A stretch of DNA of 15,457 nt. Source: Candidatus Saccharibacteria bacterium UBA4727 (GTDB taxonomy: Bacteria > Patescibacteriota > Saccharimonadia > Saccharimonadales > Saccharimonadaceae). The translations under genes and the position numbers were made by a program. This document shows positions 13,134 to 15,457 of the stretch, piece after piece. Positions within the stretch are counted from its first letter, which is position 1, and every line of letters begins with the position of its first letter. The notes under the pieces were generated by a model. The model ran no database searches. It saw nothing but the letters and a program-made list of their open reading frames with translations, and was not told where the DNA came from. Where the stretch lies: assembly GCA_002404195.1 (NCBI GenBank), contig DHJF01000045.1, forward strand, positions 1-15,457, in the 5' to 3' direction.

Positions 13134-14396
13134 ATGACAGCTGTAGCTAAGGTATTATCTGCCGCACCACTGGGCTCTGAAGGCCATTTAATAGAGGTGA
13201 AAAGCGATGCCACGAAGGGTTTGCCGAGCCTGCAAATCGTCGGCCTTGGCAATAAAGCAATCGACGAAGCGAAAGAACGCATCAAGAGCGCTGCTGCCAA
13301 TTCCCTCCTGGAATTTCCCGCAAAACGCATTACCATCAACATGAGCTGACGAAACGCTGCCTTTGCAAGCGAGCTCGCCCTGGATAGCAGCCTACGACCC
13401 GTCAGGGGCGCTATTACGCTAGTGGAGACCGCCAAGAAAGCCAAACTAGCAACCATCTACCTACCGCCAACGACGCCCAGGCCAGCCTCGTCAGTGGCAT
13501 TGATGTTATCGCAACGGCCGGCCATCACAATATTCTCTTAACGGGCCCTCTAGGGACCGGTAAAACGATGCCGGCTAAAACACTCACTTCTTTATTACCC
13601 CCGCTATCTAATGACGAACAGGTGGCTGTCACGAAGCTCCACAGCCTAGCCGGTAAACTACTCGACGACATCGTCACGGATCGACCGTTTCGCGCTCCGC
13701 ATCACACCGCCGGTCGCGCCACCCTCATCGGTGGAGAGACCTACCCGAGACCTGGTGAAATCAGCCTCGCCCACCTTGGCGTGTTGTTTCTTGATGAGAT
13801 TCCGGAATATCCACACAGCATTCTTGAATCACTCCGTCAACCAATCGAAGATAAGAAAATTGCCGTCAGTCGCGCCAATAGCCACGTCGAATACCCTGCT
13901 GATTTTATGTTAGTCGGCACCGTGAACCCCTGCCCTTGCGGCTATTACGGTGACGCCACCCGTGAATGTAGCTGTGCCGCGACTCAGATTATGGCCTATC
14001 AAAAGCGACTTTCCGGACCAATGCTCGATCGGATTGATTTAATCGTCAGCGTCTCACGAGTGCCCAATGACACCCTCTTAACCACGAATTTGCAGACAAA
14101 TATACAACAGCTTGCAGCCAAAAGCATAATCACTATCGCCACTGAAAACAACTTGACAGATACAAGAGTAGTACGAAACACAACAATAATCTCACAAACC
14201 GCGATATTAAAACAAAGTTAGCACTCTCACCCGAAGTTCGCCAACTACTTGGCACGGCAACTGACAAACTAAACCTTAGTGCCGCAGCTATTTTAAAATC
14301 ATTCGCGTAGCTCGTACCATCGCCGACTTAGAGCAAAGTGACGGTATTACCACCCAGCATATTAGCGAAGCGCTACAATATCGCCAAGTCGCTTGA
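13134..14396 (+). pseudogene. comM: comM/yifB Mg-chelatase-like ATPase, degraded
   Basis: Intact ComM (YifB) is a roughly 500-residue AAA+ helicase that aids branch migration during natural transformation. Here the N-terminal domain is recognisable (GLPSLQIVGLGNKAIDEAKE), followed by a TGA at 13347 where about 45 residues seem deleted. ELALDSSLRPVRGAI continues in the same frame, and a frameshift follows near 13470. A second deletion joins DVIA directly to TAGHHNILLTGP, removing the segment before Walker A (GPLGTGKT, with L for P). Walker B (GVLFLDEIPEY), NPCPCGYYG and GPMLDRIDL remain up to a stop at 14221. Further shifts near 14175 and 14281 lead to SYFKIIRVART and the normal end at 14396. 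It cannot make a working protein. Confidence 0.93.
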
Positions 14397-14421
14397 ATTT
14401 GAGCGCTATATCTGGTAAAAT
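14393..14421 (+). promoter_or_regulatory. Promoter of infC-rpmI-rplT
   Basis: TTGAAT (14393-14398) and TAAAAT (14416-14421) are 17 bases apart, with TGG before the -10 as an extended element. The -35 overlaps the last stop codon of the comM remnant. Transcription would start near 14428, giving a leader of about 44 nt before the proposed infC start. Confidence 0.75.
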
Positions 14422-14471
14422 GGTCATCGAGTAACTGCTCACATATTGCAGGCTTACAAAGGAGATCAGCA

Positions 14472-14978
14472 ATCAGTAAATCAATGCGAATCAATGAGGC
14501 AATCCGAGCGAGTGAACTACGTGTCATTGGGGCAGACGGTGAACAGCTAGGTATCATGAGCCGCAGCGATGCGCTAAAAGCCGCTGAAGAAGCTGGTGTC
14601 GACCTCGTTGAAATATCACCGAACGCCGCGCCACCTGTAGTAAAAATCATCGACTGGGGTAAATACCAGTATCAGAAGATGAAAGAGCTACAAAAAAGCA
14701 AGAAGAATAACAAGGCAAGCGAACTTAAGCAGATGCGTTTTGGACTGAAAATCGGTTCAGGCGACTTGGACATTAAGCTTCGTAAAATCCGAGAATTCCT
14801 CACAGCTGGACATAAAGTCCGTATCCAAATCTTTTATAGAGGCCGCGAGATGGCTCACAAAGAACTTGGATTTGTCATGATTGATCGGATTGTCGCTCTT
14901 TTGGAAGACGATGCAATAGTAGAGCAGAAACCTCAGATGGCTGGCCGCAATCTGAGTATAGTAGTAAGGAGTAAATAA
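14472..14978 (+). CDS. infC: Translation initiation factor IF-3
   Basis: IF-3 binds the 30S subunit, checks the start codon and initiator tRNA, and prevents early subunit joining. The N-terminal domain opens with RINEAIRASELRVIGADGEQ and contains VDLVEISPNAAPPVVKIIDW. A basic linker (KMKELQKSKKNNK) leads to the C-terminal domain with KQMRF, HKVRIQIFYRGREMAH and a normal end. I chose ATC 14472 as the start because GGAG (14461-14464) sits seven bases before it, while the first ATG (14484) is 19 bases from it. Rare AUU or AUC starts are typical of infC and allow IF-3 to repress itself. That choice gives 168 residues; the ATG gives 164. It is the first gene of infC-rpmI-rplT. Confidence 0.93.
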   Translation: MSKSMRINEAIRASELRVIGADGEQLGIMSRSDALKAAEEAGVDLVEISPNAAPPVVKIIDWGKYQYQKMKELQKSKKNNKASELKQMRFGLKIGSGDLDIKLRKIREFLTAGHKVRIQIFYRGREMAHKELGFVMIDRIVALLEDDAIVEQKPQMAGRNLSIVVRSK

Positions 14979-14979
14979 T

Positions 14980-15174
14980 ATGCCAAAAATGAAGACCCAC
15001 AAAGGTACAGCCAAGCGCATCAAGATTACCAGCACTGGTAAATTGACCCGCCGCCGCGCATTTGGTGCTCACCTGCTTTCTAAAAAGAGCAAGAGCCGCA
15101 AGCGCGCAATCAACACCACCGCCACCGTTACCGGTAGCATGGCTAAAAACGTAAGACGAGCACTAGGAGTATAG
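14980..15174 (+). CDS. rpmI: Ribosomal protein bL35
   Basis: This 64-residue, strongly basic protein of the large subunit has the family start MPKMKTHKGTAKRIKITSTGK, split here as MPKMKTHKG and AKRIKITSTGK, and the signature HLLSKKSKSRKR. Length is normal. The start lies one base after the infC stop, and AAGGAG (14966-14971) inside infC is well placed eight bases upstream, so translation is probably coupled. The infC-rpmI-rplT order is one of the most conserved bacterial operons and supports the call. Confidence 0.97.
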   Translation: MPKMKTHKGTAKRIKITSTGKLTRRRAFGAHLLSKKSKSRKRAINTTATVTGSMAKNVRRALGV

Positions 15175-15175
15175 T

Positions 15176-15457
15176 ATGCGAGTAAAACGAGGCGTCACTG
15201 CACGCGCTAAACACAAGAAGATGATTAAATTAACTAAGGGTATGCAGCATAACCGCACGCGTTCATTCCGCCTTGCCAAGCAAGCCGTTATCAAAGCGTT
15301 GACCTATGCTTACCGCGACCGTCGCAATAAAAAGCGCGATCTTCGCGGCACCTGGATTACCCGTATCAACGCAGCTGCTCGTGAAAACGGCACTACCTAC
15401 GGTAAATTCATTGCTGCTCTTAAAAACGCCAAGGTTGAACTTGACCGTAAGGTTCTT
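15176..15457 (+). CDS. rplT: Ribosomal protein bL20, 3' end cut by the window
   Basis: The first 94 codons of bL20 are present. It is an early assembly protein of the large subunit and, in several bacteria, represses its own operon by binding the infC or rpmI leader. The start MRVKRGVTARAKHKKMIK lacks the Pro found after Met in many bL20 proteins. KQAVIKALTYAYRDRRNKKRD and WITRINAAARENG are clear family blocks. The segment GMQHNRTRSF differs from the usual GYRGARSK-like sequence, a lineage trait. AGGAG (15165-15169) lies inside rpmI, six bases upstream, and the genes are one base apart. The last codons lie beyond the right edge. Confidence 0.97.
   Translation, partial: MRVKRGVTARAKHKKMIKLTKGMQHNRTRSFRLAKQAVIKALTYAYRDRRNKKRDLRGTWITRINAAARENGTTYGKFIAALKNAKVELDRKVL

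Noticed and set aside
13347..13349. TGA in comM as a recoded codon (as in Gracilibacteria, where UGA is Gly)
   Set aside because: Flanking residues show a deletion at this point, further frameshifts follow, and tmRNA and other genes fit the standard code.
12989..13456. 155-residue frame on the minus strand over 12989-13456
   Set aside because: It is the shadow of the comM remnant and the tmRNA 5' part; the comM motifs lie on the other strand.

Overview
The window looks like chromosomal DNA of a member of Candidatus Saccharibacteria (TM7) or a close Candidate Phyla Radiation relative. This rests on recognition of protein families, not on a database search. The surface protein at 5310-6899 has an N-terminal block (FSPALVGQLGFYAKRLRKEE and onward) that I associate with Saccharibacteria. 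A VirD4/TraG-like ATPase sits beside a small EKEWVDKAKKII-type partner, and the gyrase and translation genes are compact and tightly packed. The genetic code appears standard.

Layout. The left edge holds the first bases of a 16S rRNA gene on the minus strand. Its promoter lies immediately after the gyrB-gyrA-DUF212 operon (5155 to 212, minus) with no terminator between them. A divergent control region (5160-5310) carries the gyrB promoter, a long imperfect palindrome, and the start of a plus-strand operon. That operon encodes an LPXTG-type surface protein and a two-helix membrane protein, and ends at a bidirectional terminator (7507-7540). Converging on it from the right is a minus-strand cluster: a four-helix membrane protein, a small conserved protein and a 947-residue type IV secretion coupling-like ATPase. 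The two upstream genes of this cluster appear to be read from leaderless or nearly leaderless mRNAs.

From 11265 to 13133 there is no convincing intact protein gene, but the stretch is full of signals. A strongly structured segment (about 11303-11740) reads best as RNA on the minus strand and includes two mutually exclusive helices. It is followed by AT-rich DNA, a C-rich relic reading frame, a perfect DnaA box, and a promoter-terminator pair that defines a candidate small RNA of about 95 nt. A complete tmRNA gene (ssrA, 12660-13067, minus) comes next, with a 30-residue tag. Beyond it lies a badly damaged comM/yifB pseudogene (13134-14396). The infC-rpmI-rplT translation operon then begins from a promoter whose -35 hexamer overlaps the dead comM stop codon. 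infC probably starts at a rare AUC codon.

Together the window joins DNA topology (gyrase), rRNA synthesis, ribosome rescue (tmRNA) and initiation (IF3, L35, L20) with cell-surface and secretion genes. The gene-poor middle region holds the most novel material.
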